Source of the DNA: Streptomyces rhizoryzae
GTDB taxonomy: Bacteria > Actinomycetota > Actinomycetes > Streptomycetales > Streptomycetaceae
Direction of reading: 5' to 3'
DNA: 64,000 bases
Assembly (NCBI RefSeq): GCF_023155275.1
Contig: NZ_JALMUV010000024.1
Location: 1-64,000, forward strand
The first letter of the stretch is position 1. Every line of letters begins with the position of its first letter. Of the stretch, positions 16,965 to 23,891 are shown piece after piece. The notes under the pieces are model-generated. The model ran no database searches. It had not been told where the DNA came from and was given only the letters and a program-made list of their open reading frames with translations. Made by a program: the position numbers and the translations under genes.

Positions 16965-18032
16965 ATGAGCAACGCCGCACACCGGCGCCGGCCGGGCCGC
17001 ACCGCCAAGCTGACCGCGGCCGCGCTGGCCGGCGCGCTGGCGGCCGCCGGGGCGGTCGCCGCCGCCGGCTCCGCGCACGCCACCAGGGCCCCGCACGCCA
17101 CCAGGGCCCCGCACACCGCCCCCGCCCCCCGCGCCGCCCACCCCCGCTTCGCCCCGTACGTCGACACCTCCCTCACCCCCGCCTACGACCTGGCCGGCAC
17201 CGCGCGCGCCACCGGGGTCAAGCACGTCACCCTCGCCTTCGTCACCTCGGGCGGCGGCTGCGTGCCCCGGTGGGGCGGCACCGGCGACCTCGGCGGCGAT
17301 GCGGTGGCCCGGCAGATACCGGCGCTGCGCAAGGCCGGCGGCGACGTCCGGGTCTCCTTCGGCGGCGCGAACGGCACCGAACTGGCCGCCGCCTGCTCCT
17401 CCGCCGCCGAACTGGCCGCCGCCTACGGCACGGTGGTCGACCGCTTCGCGCTCACCGCGGTGGACTTCGACATCGAGGGCGGCGCGCTGCCCGACGCCGC
17501 CACCACCACCCGCTGCGCCCAGGCCGTCGCCCGGCTCCAGAAGCAGCACCCGGGCCTGGACGTCTCCTTCACCCTGCCGGTGATGCCCGAGGGCCTCACC
17601 CCGGACGGCGTGCGCCTCCTCGCCGACGCCCGGCGGCACGGCGTCCGGATCTCCACCGTCAACATCATGGCGATGGACTACGGCTCCTCCTACCGCGGCG
17701 CCATGGGCACCTACGCCGTCCGGGCCGCCACCGCCACCCAGGCCCAGCTCAGGAAGACCCTCGGCCTCGGCGACGCGGACGCCTGGCGGACCGTCTCGGT
17801 CACCCCGATGATCGGCGTCAACGACGTGGCCGGCGAGGTCTTCCGGCCCGCCGACGCCACCGCCCTGGTGCACTTCGCCCGCACCAAGCACCTGGCCGGG
17901 CTGTCGATGTGGTCCGCCACCCGCGACCGGCCCTGCCCGGGCGGGCCGGCCCCCACCGCCCGGCCGACGTGCAGCTCCGTCGACCAGGCCCCGCTGGCCT
18001 TCACCACGGCGCTCGGCGCCTATACCGGCTGA
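16965..18032 (+). CDS. Secreted GH18 chitinase-type hydrolase
   Basis: A 355-residue secreted protein. The signal peptide ends near AGSAHA. A short duplicated linker (ATRAPHATRAPHT) follows, then a GH18 TIM barrel beginning FAPYVDTSLTPAYDL. The catalytic signature is AVDFDIEGG, with Glu as the acid in the DxxDxDxE pattern, followed by VSFTLPVMP and IMAMDYGSS. These resemble the single-domain chitinases and chitin-binding-like GH18 proteins of Streptomyces. No separate carbohydrate-binding module is visible. A GGCAGAG-type ribosome site precedes ATG 16965. The substrate is probably chitin or a related beta-1,4-GlcNAc polymer. Confidence 0.88.
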   Translation: MSNAAHRRRPGRTAKLTAAALAGALAAAGAVAAAGSAHATRAPHATRAPHTAPAPRAAHPRFAPYVDTSLTPAYDLAGTARATGVKHVTLAFVTSGGGCVPRWGGTGDLGGDAVARQIPALRKAGGDVRVSFGGANGTELAAACSSAAELAAAYGTVVDRFALTAVDFDIEGGALPDAATTTRCAQAVARLQKQHPGLDVSFTLPVMPEGLTPDGVRLLADARRHGVRISTVNIMAMDYGSSYRGAMGTYAVRAATATQAQLRKTLGLGDADAWRTVSVTPMIGVNDVAGEVFRPADATALVHFARTKHLAGLSMWSATRDRPCPGGPAPTARPTCSSVDQAPLAFTTALGAYTG

Positions 18033-18075
18033 CCACCCCCCACCGGTCCGGGTCCCCGTCCCGGACCGCTCCGCA

Positions 18076-18118
18076 GGCGGGGCGCGGCGACCCCCACCCC
18101 CACACGCCGCGCCCCGCC
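18076..18118. terminator. Bidirectional terminator-like inverted repeat
   Basis: GGCGGGGCGCGGCG pairs perfectly (14 bp) with CGCCGCGCCCCGCC around a 15-base C-rich loop. It lies between the convergent chitinase and AraC regulator genes. Confidence 0.7.
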
Positions 18119-18174
18119 AACTCCCTCACCCGCCAACCCCCTTGTGCGGCAACGCCGTTGGCGGACGGTGCCGG

Positions 18175-19083
18175 TCAGGACCCGCCGCGGACCGCGGCCC
18201 GGAACGCGATCGGCGTGAGGCCGGCCTGCCGCTGGAAGAACTTGGTGAAGTTGGTGGCGTCCGCGAACCCCAGCCGGTCCGCGATCCGCGCCGCCGGCTG
18301 GTCGCCGTGCGCCAGCAGCCGCTTGGCCTCCAGCACCACCCGCCGGTCGATGAACTCCTTCGCGCCGACCCCGGCCGCCGCCTCGGTGGCCCGCGAGAGG
18401 GTCCGCGGCGCGTACCCCAGCGCCCGGGCGTAGTCGGCGACCCGCCGGCTGCGGGTGAACCCCCGCTCCACCGCGTCCCGGAACCGCAGGTACGTCTCGC
18501 CCGCCTCGCACGCCGCCGCCCCCGGCCCGTCCGCCACCCCGTCCGGATGCGCCGCCCGCAGCACCAGGACCGCCAGCAGGTGGCGCAGCACCTCCAGATG
18601 GACCTCCAGCGGCAGCCCGCCCAGCGCCGAGAACTCCCGGTGCAGCTGCCCCAGCGCCTCGTCCAGCGCCCGGGCCGCCGCGCCCCGCGGACGCCGGACG
18701 GCCGGCCCGTACCAGTCCTCGATCCGGGCCGCGGCCGCGGTCGCCGGATCCAGGAACCCGGACTCGAAGAGCACCAGCCGCCCCTCCGCCTCCGCCAGGT
18801 CCCCGAAGTGCTGGACCTGCCCCGGCCGCGACCACAGCAGATCGCCCGGCGCCAGTGGGTGCTCCCGGAAGTCGACGCAGTGCACCAGGCGCCCCCGGTC
18901 CAGCAGCAGCAGGTGGTGGAAGTCGGGCCGGTGCGGCGCCGCCAGCCGGCAGGCTTCCGCGCGCTCCCGCAGCTCGGCGAGGGTCAGCACCTCCACCCCG
19001 GCGGGCCGCCCGGCCGGCGCGGCGAACGGCACTGCCCGGATCACCCCTGCGTCCTCTCGGGGGTCCTGTCGCTTTTTCACCAT
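18175..19083 (-). CDS. AraC-family transcriptional regulator
   Basis: A 302-residue regulator. The N-terminal half is a cupin-like sensor domain (HHLLLLDRGRLVHCVDF, APGDLLWSRPGQVQHF). The C-terminal 100 residues contain the double HTH (YARALGYAPRTLSRATEAA and IADRLGFADATNFTKFFQRQ), ending in the usual GLTPIAFR. ATG 19083 has a GAGGCGACGG site. The gene is divergent from an NAD(P)-binding protein gene, and GCTGAT repeats in the shared 159-base gap could be its operator. The effector is unknown. Confidence 0.92.
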   Translation of the reverse strand: MVKKRQDPREDAGVIRAVPFAAPAGRPAGVEVLTLAELRERAEACRLAAPHRPDFHHLLLLDRGRLVHCVDFREHPLAPGDLLWSRPGQVQHFGDLAEAEGRLVLFESGFLDPATAAAARIEDWYGPAVRRPRGAAARALDEALGQLHREFSALGGLPLEVHLEVLRHLLAVLVLRAAHPDGVADGPGAAACEAGETYLRFRDAVERGFTRSRRVADYARALGYAPRTLSRATEAAAGVGAKEFIDRRVVLEAKRLLAHGDQPAARIADRLGFADATNFTKFFQRQAGLTPIAFRAAVRGGS

Positions 19084-19114
19084 GACCCGTCGCCTCGCTA
19101 CCCCGGAATGTGCC

Positions 19115-19154
19115 GCTGATACCCCTAGCGTAGGAGACATCAGCACGGCTGATG
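19115..19154. promoter_or_regulatory. Candidate operator of GCTGAT repeats between divergent genes
   Basis: CATCAGC-acg-GCTGATG at 19138-19154 is a perfect inverted repeat with 7-base arms. A further GCTGAT half-site lies at 19115-19120. The cluster sits in the gap shared by the AraC regulator and the NAD(P)-binding protein genes. Confidence 0.5.
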
Positions 19155-19242
19155 GCGGAAAACGGCAGCCGGACCCGGCGACCGCAAGTACGCGCTCCGC
19201 ACGGGTGCACCTCGCCCCACCAACCACCGGGAGAAACCCACC

Positions 19243-19893
19243 ATGTCCAAGATCGCGCTCTTCGGGGCCACCGGCACCATCGGCAGCCGCATCCTCGGTG
19301 AGGCGCTGCGCCGCGGCCACCAGGTCACCGCGGTCGTCCGCGACCCCGCCAAGCTCACCGCGAGCGATCCGAACCTCACCGTGGTCACCGGTGACGTCCT
19401 CGACCCGGAGTCCGTCGCCGAGGTCGCCAAGGGCCAGGACGTGGTGGTCAGCGCGGTCGGCGGCGGTGACGGCCCGGGCCACATCGCCACCATCCGCCCG
19501 GCCGCCGACGCGCTGGTCGCCGGTCTGCGGCTGCTCGGCGCGGGCGCGCCCCGCCTGATCGCGGTCGGCGGCGCCGGCTCGCTCCGCAAGCCCGACGGCA
19601 CCCAGGTCTGGGACGCCGAGGGCCTGCCCGTCCCGCTGCTCCAGATCATGCACGCGCACGGCGACGCGCTGGACTTCTACCGCACCGTCTCCGACATCCG
19701 CTGGACCAACCTCAGCCCGGCCGCCTCCATCGCCCCCGGCGAGCGCACCGGCACCTACCGCACCGCCCTGGAGGACCTGGTCGTCGCCGACGACGGCAGC
19801 AGCCGGATCTCCGCCGAGGACTACGCGGTCGCGGTCCTCGACGAGATCGAGCAGCCCCGGCACATCGGCGAACGCTTCACCGTCGGCTACTGA
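19243..19893 (+). CDS. NAD(P)-binding (NmrA/SDR-like) epimerase-fold protein
   Basis: A 216-residue Rossmann-fold protein. The N-terminal IALFGATGTIGSRIL is the dinucleotide-binding loop. VVSAVGGGDG and LIAVGGAGSL follow the atypical-SDR pattern, as in YwnB/NmrA-like proteins. There is no classical YxxxK active site at the expected position, so it may be a redox sensor or a reductase with an unusual site. GGGAGAAACC precedes ATG 19243. It is probably controlled by the divergent AraC regulator. A 14-bp terminator hairpin follows. Confidence 0.88.
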   Translation: MSKIALFGATGTIGSRILGEALRRGHQVTAVVRDPAKLTASDPNLTVVTGDVLDPESVAEVAKGQDVVVSAVGGGDGPGHIATIRPAADALVAGLRLLGAGAPRLIAVGGAGSLRKPDGTQVWDAEGLPVPLLQIMHAHGDALDFYRTVSDIRWTNLSPAASIAPGERTGTYRTALEDLVVADDGSSRISAEDYAVAVLDEIEQPRHIGERFTVGY

Positions 19894-19932
19894 TCCCGGG
19901 CGCCGCCCCCGCGGCCGTCCCCGGAAAACACC

Positions 19933-19964
19933 CGAGGCCCCCGATCCGAAGATCGGGGGCCTCG
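19933..19964 (+). terminator. Strong terminator hairpin
   Basis: A perfect 14-bp stem (CGAGGCCCCCGATC / GATCGGGGGCCTCG) with a CGAA tetraloop lies 40 bases after the NmrA-like gene and just before the convergent tRNA gene. Confidence 0.85.
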
Positions 19965-19971
19965 TCAGTGG

Positions 19972-20045
19972 GGTGAGTAACGGGACTCGAACCCGCGACA
20001 TCCTGGACCACAACCAGGTGCTCTACCAGCTGAGCTATACCCACC
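19972..20045 (-). tRNA. tRNA-His (anticodon GTG)
   Basis: Read on the minus strand this folds as a full cloverleaf. The acceptor stem GTGGGTA pairs with TACTCAC, with a G at position -1 opposite a C discriminator, a hallmark of tRNA-His. The D arm is AGCTCAGCTGGTAGAGC. The anticodon stem CCTGG/CCAGG holds loop TTGTGGT (anticodon GTG), and the T arm is CGGGTTCGAGTCCCG. CCA is not encoded. No duplicated 3' end or integrase is seen nearby, so it is not an occupied attachment site here. Confidence 0.96.
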
Positions 20046-20111
20046 AAGACCGGTGCTGTGTGGTTCTTTTTCCCCACCGGCTGAGAAAAAGTGTACAGGT
20101 TCCCGAGGGGT

Positions 20112-20146
20112 GCTCGCTCCCAGGTTTCGTGTCCCCGGGAGCGAGC
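20112..20146 (-). terminator. Terminator of the adpA-orn unit
   Basis: GCTCGCTCCC pairs perfectly with GGGAGCGAGC (10 bp) around a 15-base loop, 4 bases beyond the orn stop codon. Confidence 0.75.
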
Positions 20147-20150
20147 TGCG

Positions 20151-20771
20151 TCACTGCGCCGCCGCCTCCGGCTCGGCGGGCAGCTGGTGCTTGGCCGCGA
20201 TGGCCTTCGCGGTGTCCGAGTCCGGCCCCGGCTGGGGCACGAACACGGCCTCCCGGTAGTAGCGCAACTCCGCGATGGATTCCCGGATATCGGCCAGCGC
20301 CCGGTGGTTGCCGTTCTTGTCCGGGCTGTTGAAGTACGCCCGCGGGAACCAGCGCCGGGCGAGCTCCTTCACGGACGACACGTCGACGATCCGGTAGTGC
20401 AGATAGCTCTCCAGCGTCGGCATGTCGCGCAGCAGGAAGCCGCGGTCGGTCCCGACGGAGTTTCCGCACAGCGGCGCCTTCCCCGGCTCCGGCACGTGCT
20501 GCCGGATGTACTCCAGCACCTGTGCCTCGGCCGCCTCCAGCGTCGTCCCGGTGTCCAGCTCGGCCAGCAGCCCGGAGGCGGTGTGCATCTGCCGCACCAC
20601 CTCCGGCATGGTGGTCAGCGCCTCGGCCGGGGGACGGATCACCACATCCACCCCGTCACCCAGCACGTTCAGCTCCGAGTCGGTGACCAGGGCGGCCACC
20701 TCGATAAGCGCGTCACTCGCCAGCGAGAGTCCGGTCATCTCGCAGTCGATCCACACCATGCGATCGTTCAT
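20151..20771 (-). CDS. orn: Oligoribonuclease
   Basis: A 206-residue DEDDh-type 3'-5' exonuclease that degrades 2-5 nt RNAs and pGpG to mononucleotides. The motifs WIDCEMTGL (DxE), a central Asp region (CGNSVGTDRGFL) and NHRALADI (HxxxxxD) are all present, and length matches the family. ATG 20771 lies 5 bases after the adpA stop, so the two are probably co-transcribed. adpA-ornA linkage is conserved in Streptomyces, where ornA is needed for normal growth and aerial mycelium. A terminator hairpin follows immediately. Confidence 0.97.
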   Translation of the reverse strand: MNDRMVWIDCEMTGLSLASDALIEVAALVTDSELNVLGDGVDVVIRPPAEALTTMPEVVRQMHTASGLLAELDTGTTLEAAEAQVLEYIRQHVPEPGKAPLCGNSVGTDRGFLLRDMPTLESYLHYRIVDVSSVKELARRWFPRAYFNSPDKNGNHRALADIRESIAELRYYREAVFVPQPGPDSDTAKAIAAKHQLPAEPEAAAQ

Positions 20772-20776
20772 ACGTC

Positions 20777-22033
20777 TCACCCTACGGGGCGCTCCCGCTG
20801 GCCGGGCAGCACGGGGCGGCCGGCCCCTCGGCCGACCGGCGTCTCCGCCAGCCGCGCGGCGTACCCCTCCGGCTGCGGCTTGCCCGCATCGGACGGGTCG
20901 GCCAGCCCGTGGCCGCCCAGCGCGGCCGCCGAGAAGCGGTCGCCGACCGGCGCCGCCCGCTCGCGCTCGGGACGCTCGGGCCGCAGCGCGGGCTCGGGGG
21001 CGCCGCCCTGGGGCCGGCGGGCGCGGTAGGCCGCCCGGTAGGCCGCGGGCGAGGCGCCCAGCTGCCGCCGGAAGTGCCCGCGCAGCGCGACCGGCGAGCG
21101 GAACCCGCAGCGCCCGGCGACCTCGTCCACCGAGTAGTCCGAGGTCTCCAGCAGCCGCTGGGCCTGGAGGACCCGCTGGGTGATCAGCCACTGGAGCGGA
21201 GCGCTGCCCGTCAGGGAGCGGAACCGCCGGTCGAAGGTGCGCCGGCTCATGTACGCGCGGGCGGCGAGCGTCTCCACGTCGAACTGCTCGTGGAGGTGCT
21301 CCAGCGCCCAGGCGACGACCTCGGCCAGCGGGTCGGCGCCGATCTCCTCCGGTAATGACCTGTCCAGGTAGCGCTGGTGCCCGAGGTCGGACGCGGTCCG
21401 CCGGGGCGGGACGACCAGCCGGCGGGCGAGCGCGTTGGCCGCGTCGGCGCCGTGGTCGGTGCGCACGATGTGCAGGCACAGGTCGATCCCGGCGGCGGTG
21501 CCGGCGGAGGTGAGCACGTCGCCGTCGTCGACGAAGAGCTCGCGCGGGTCCACGTGGACGGACGGGTAGCGCTTGGCGAGCGTCGGCGCGTACATCCAGT
21601 GGGTGGTGGCCGGGCGGCCGTCGAGCAGTCCGGCCGCGGCGAGGACGAACGCCCCCGTGCACAGCCCGACGATCCTGGCCCCTTCCTCGTGCGCGCGGCG
21701 CAGCGCGTCGAGCGCCGCGGGCGGCGGGGCCTGGGTGATGGAGCGCCAGGCCGGTACGACGACCGTCCCGGCGCGGGAGATCGCCTCCAGCCCGTAGGGG
21801 GCCGACAGTTCGAGCCCCCCGGTCGTGCGCAAAGGCGCATCTTCGCCCGCGCACACAAGAAGCCGGTACCGCGGAACGCCGGCGTCCTGTCGGTCGATGC
21901 CGAAGACCGAGAGCGGAATGGAGCTCTCGAAAATGGGGCCGCCGCTGAAGAGGAGCACCGCGACTATTTCGCGGCGCCGTCGGGCGGCGAGCTTGCGTGC
22001 GGCATCTGGTACGGCAGCGGAGTCCTGGCTCAT
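20777..22033 (-). CDS. adpA: AdpA, AraC/GlxA-family developmental master regulator
   Basis: A 418-residue regulator of morphological differentiation and secondary metabolism. The N-terminal DJ-1/GATase1-like dimerisation domain (about 20-200) includes IVAVLLFSGGPIFESSIPLS and GLCTGAFVLAAAGLLDGRP. The C-terminal AraC/XylS double HTH (about 230-330) has AYMSRRTFDRRFRSLTG and VAGRCGFRSPVALRGHFRRQ. A Pro/Arg-rich tail follows. Leu227 is encoded by TTA (bases 21353-21355), the rare codon read by the bldA tRNA, as in known adpA genes, so translation should depend on bldA. ATG 22033 is preceded by GAGGGGGG. A roughly 1-kb non-coding region upstream probably holds its regulatory sites. Confidence 0.98.
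   Translation of the reverse strand: MSQDSAAVPDAARKLAARRRREIVAVLLFSGGPIFESSIPLSVFGIDRQDAGVPRYRLLVCAGEDAPLRTTGGLELSAPYGLEAISRAGTVVVPAWRSITQAPPPAALDALRRAHEEGARIVGLCTGAFVLAAAGLLDGRPATTHWMYAPTLAKRYPSVHVDPRELFVDDGDVLTSAGTAAGIDLCLHIVRTDHGADAANALARRLVVPPRRTASDLGHQRYLDRSLPEEIGADPLAEVVAWALEHLHEQFDVETLAARAYMSRRTFDRRFRSLTGSAPLQWLITQRVLQAQRLLETSDYSVDEVAGRCGFRSPVALRGHFRRQLGASPAAYRAAYRARRPQGGAPEPALRPERPERERAAPVGDRFSAAALGGHGLADPSDAGKPQPEGYAARLAETPVGRGAGRPVLPGQRERPVG
21353..21355 (-). promoter_or_regulatory. TTA codon in adpA (bldA dependence)
   Basis: On the minus strand the in-frame codon for Leu227 (...R-S-L-P-E-E...) is TTA. TTA codons are very rare in streptomycetes and are decoded by the developmental tRNA bldA. 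The position between the two AdpA domains matches the known conserved site. Confidence 0.92.
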
Positions 22034-23044
22034 GGCACTTAAGCCCCCCTCGGTCGTCTCGCCCTCTCGGTCCTGCACAGTTCCCCCGCCGTAGCTACCA
22101 AGATCGAATCTACTGTGTCCCGTGAGGATGGAGTGCCAAGTTCACCACCCGCTGGTATGTCGATATGGCAACTTGGCGCGAAGCATTCGATCACGAAGCG
22201 TTCCACTCGTCGGGCCTGCATGGGAAGTACGCGTCTCGGCTCTGCCCGTTCGCAGTAGGACACAACCATGCCGAGCGGTCCTTTCCTCCCAGCTCACGCC
22301 GGGGTTGTGGGGGGTCGGGGGCAAGGATCGGGACACCGCCGGAAGTTGGCCGAAAACGGTCGTGCGCAGACTTGCGAGCGCCTCCATCGACCGGCGTACG
22401 CCTTTCGTCGTGCCGTCCGCCCCCTTGCGCTCCCGTCCCTGTACGTCCGCTTTTGTTCCGGCCGGGAACGGTGCCTGCGGCAACCGTCCGCGGCGCCCCT
22501 CGGTGCGCTCCCGCCGCCCTGGTGCGCGGGGGGCCCGGCGGGCGGTGGCGGCGGGGCCGGCCGCCGGGGGCCGGAGCGCCCCGCCGGTGATCGGTGCCGC
22601 GGGCGCCGGGGTGCCGGGCGGGGGTCGCGGCCCGCGGTGGCGAGCACCGGGTCGGGTGATCCGCGGGGCGGTGCCGGGGCCCCGCCGGCCCCCGCGGACG
22701 GGCGGGTGCGGCATGCCGGGGGCGGCTCCCGCGCGCCGATGGGGTACGTACAGGGGCATGACGGGGCATTGCCATCCGCGCCACGCTCCGGCATGCTCCG
22801 GGGAACGCTTGCGGCCCCGGACCGCCCCGTGCGGGGCGCCCGGTGGCCGTTGCGTGCCCTGGGCCGTGGAGGAGTAGCGCCGTACTCTTGGGGTATCGAC
22901 TTGGGAAGATGATTCCCAGACGTATCGTTCCCCTTTGAACTATGGCTGCCGCTCCTTGATCGAGCCCCCAGTCAACTGCCGGATCAAGTCAATCGCCGTT
23001 CCCCGTTCGCCCCTCCGCAAGAGGACGTTCTCGCCGAGACACCC
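22034..23044. other. 1-kb non-coding region between adpA and a universal stress gene
   Basis: No open frame here shows a convincing start, ribosome site and codon pattern. The adpA-proximal 250 bases (about 22034-22290) are clearly less GC-rich than the rest, as expected for a promoter and leader. 22440-22870 is a very GC-rich stretch. The last 180 bases lead into the stress-protein gene and include a small inverted repeat. A long regulatory region is typical upstream of adpA. Confidence 0.6.
22902..22918. promoter_or_regulatory. TGGGAA-N5-TTCCCA inverted repeat
   Basis: A 6-base inverted repeat, TGGGAAgatgaTTCCCA, lies 127 bases upstream of the universal stress protein start, in an AT-richer patch. 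It may be an operator. The short arms leave chance possible. Confidence 0.35.
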
Positions 23045-23566
23045 ATGGCCGGTCACGAAATCCCCGAACCCGCGGACCGCAAGCAGGTCGCCGATCCGAT
23101 GGCGGACCTCCAGGCGGCGGAACAGAAGCGCCACTCCTGCGATCCCGCCTTCCGGCACGGCGTCGTGGTCGGCTTCGACGGCTCCCTGTCGAGCGAACGC
23201 GCGTTGGCGTATGCAATCGGTATGGCGCGGCGCCACGGCACCGGCCTGATCATCGTCCACGTGGCCAACCGGCTGCCCACCACGGTCTGGGCGGGCTGCG
23301 AGCCCCCCGTCTTCGTGGACGTCCCCGATCACCGCACCGAGGTCCTCGGCCTGGAGCTGGCCTGCGCCGACCACCTCGCGGAGGTGCCCTGGATCCTCGT
23401 CGAGCGCGGCGGCGACATCTGCCACGAACTCGAAGAGGTCGGCCGGGAGTACGAGGCCGACGCCATCGTCGTCGGCTCCACCCACGGCATCGTCGGCCGG
23501 ATCTTCGGCTCGGTGGCCGGCCGGCTCGCCCGGCGGGCGCAGCGGCCCGTCATGGTCATTCCCTGA
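23045..23566 (+). CDS. Universal stress protein (UspA family)
   Basis: A 173-residue single-domain Usp. A charged N-terminal extension of about 40 residues precedes the fold start GVVVGFDGSLSSERALAYAI. The ATP-binding signature appears as IVVGSTHGIVGRIFGSVAGRLARRA near the C-terminus (G-2x-G-9x-G type), and VMVIP ends the last strand. Such proteins bind ATP and are induced by stress. The target is unknown. ATG 23045 is taken, and ATG 23099 would give a shorter form starting closer to the fold. Confidence 0.9.
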   Translation: MAGHEIPEPADRKQVADPMADLQAAEQKRHSCDPAFRHGVVVGFDGSLSSERALAYAIGMARRHGTGLIIVHVANRLPTTVWAGCEPPVFVDVPDHRTEVLGLELACADHLAEVPWILVERGGDICHELEEVGREYEADAIVVGSTHGIVGRIFGSVAGRLARRAQRPVMVIP

Positions 23567-23891
23567 CCGGCCCGCCGCCCGGCCCGCTCGCTCAAGTACC
23601 CGCCGCCCGCGCCGCGTTGATCGGCTCTCCGCGCCGTCTCCACAGTTGAGGGGGCGTCATGGGGATTGTGGGCAGTGGGCCGTCCGGTTGCTCCCCGGAG
23701 GTTGGTTGTGTGCGTGTGACGGGTAGAAAACGGTCACCACGGCGTGCTGCCGGCCGGGAAGTGACGGGTCCCGCGACGGTGGCATTCCGCCGGCGTGATG
23801 GGCGACGCCGGCAAAGGGGAGGCGCCGGCTCCGCGCGCGTACGGTGGCACGCACGCGGAGCCGGCGCCCTTTCGCGCCCGGGGCGGTGCGC
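23567..23891. other. Non-coding gap between convergent stress-protein and glmS genes
   Basis: No gene is visible in these 325 bases. The glmS-proximal end holds the glmS terminator (23821-23868). The rest, including a G/T-rich plus-strand stretch at about 23650-23735, shows no coding pattern. Confidence 0.6.
23821..23868 (-). terminator. Terminator downstream of glmS
   Basis: GGCGCCGGCTCCGCG pairs perfectly (15 bp) with CGCGGAGCCGGCGCC around an 18-base loop, 23 bases past the glmS stop. Confidence 0.8.

Noticed and set aside
19972..20045. tRNA-His as an integration site for a mobile element
   Set aside because: The neighbours are core genes (orn, adpA), and I see no integrase or repeated tRNA 3' end nearby.
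22174..22183. AdpA-binding site TGGCGCGAAG upstream of adpA
   Set aside because: It matches the published TGGCSNGWWY pattern except for the last base. One near match in 1 kb is not enough to call an autoregulatory site.
22122..22912. Open frames of 200-250 codons in the adpA upstream region
   Set aside because: They exist in several frames and both strands, lack ribosome sites and codon bias, and give Arg/Gly/Pro-rich nonsense, as expected for GC-rich non-coding DNA.
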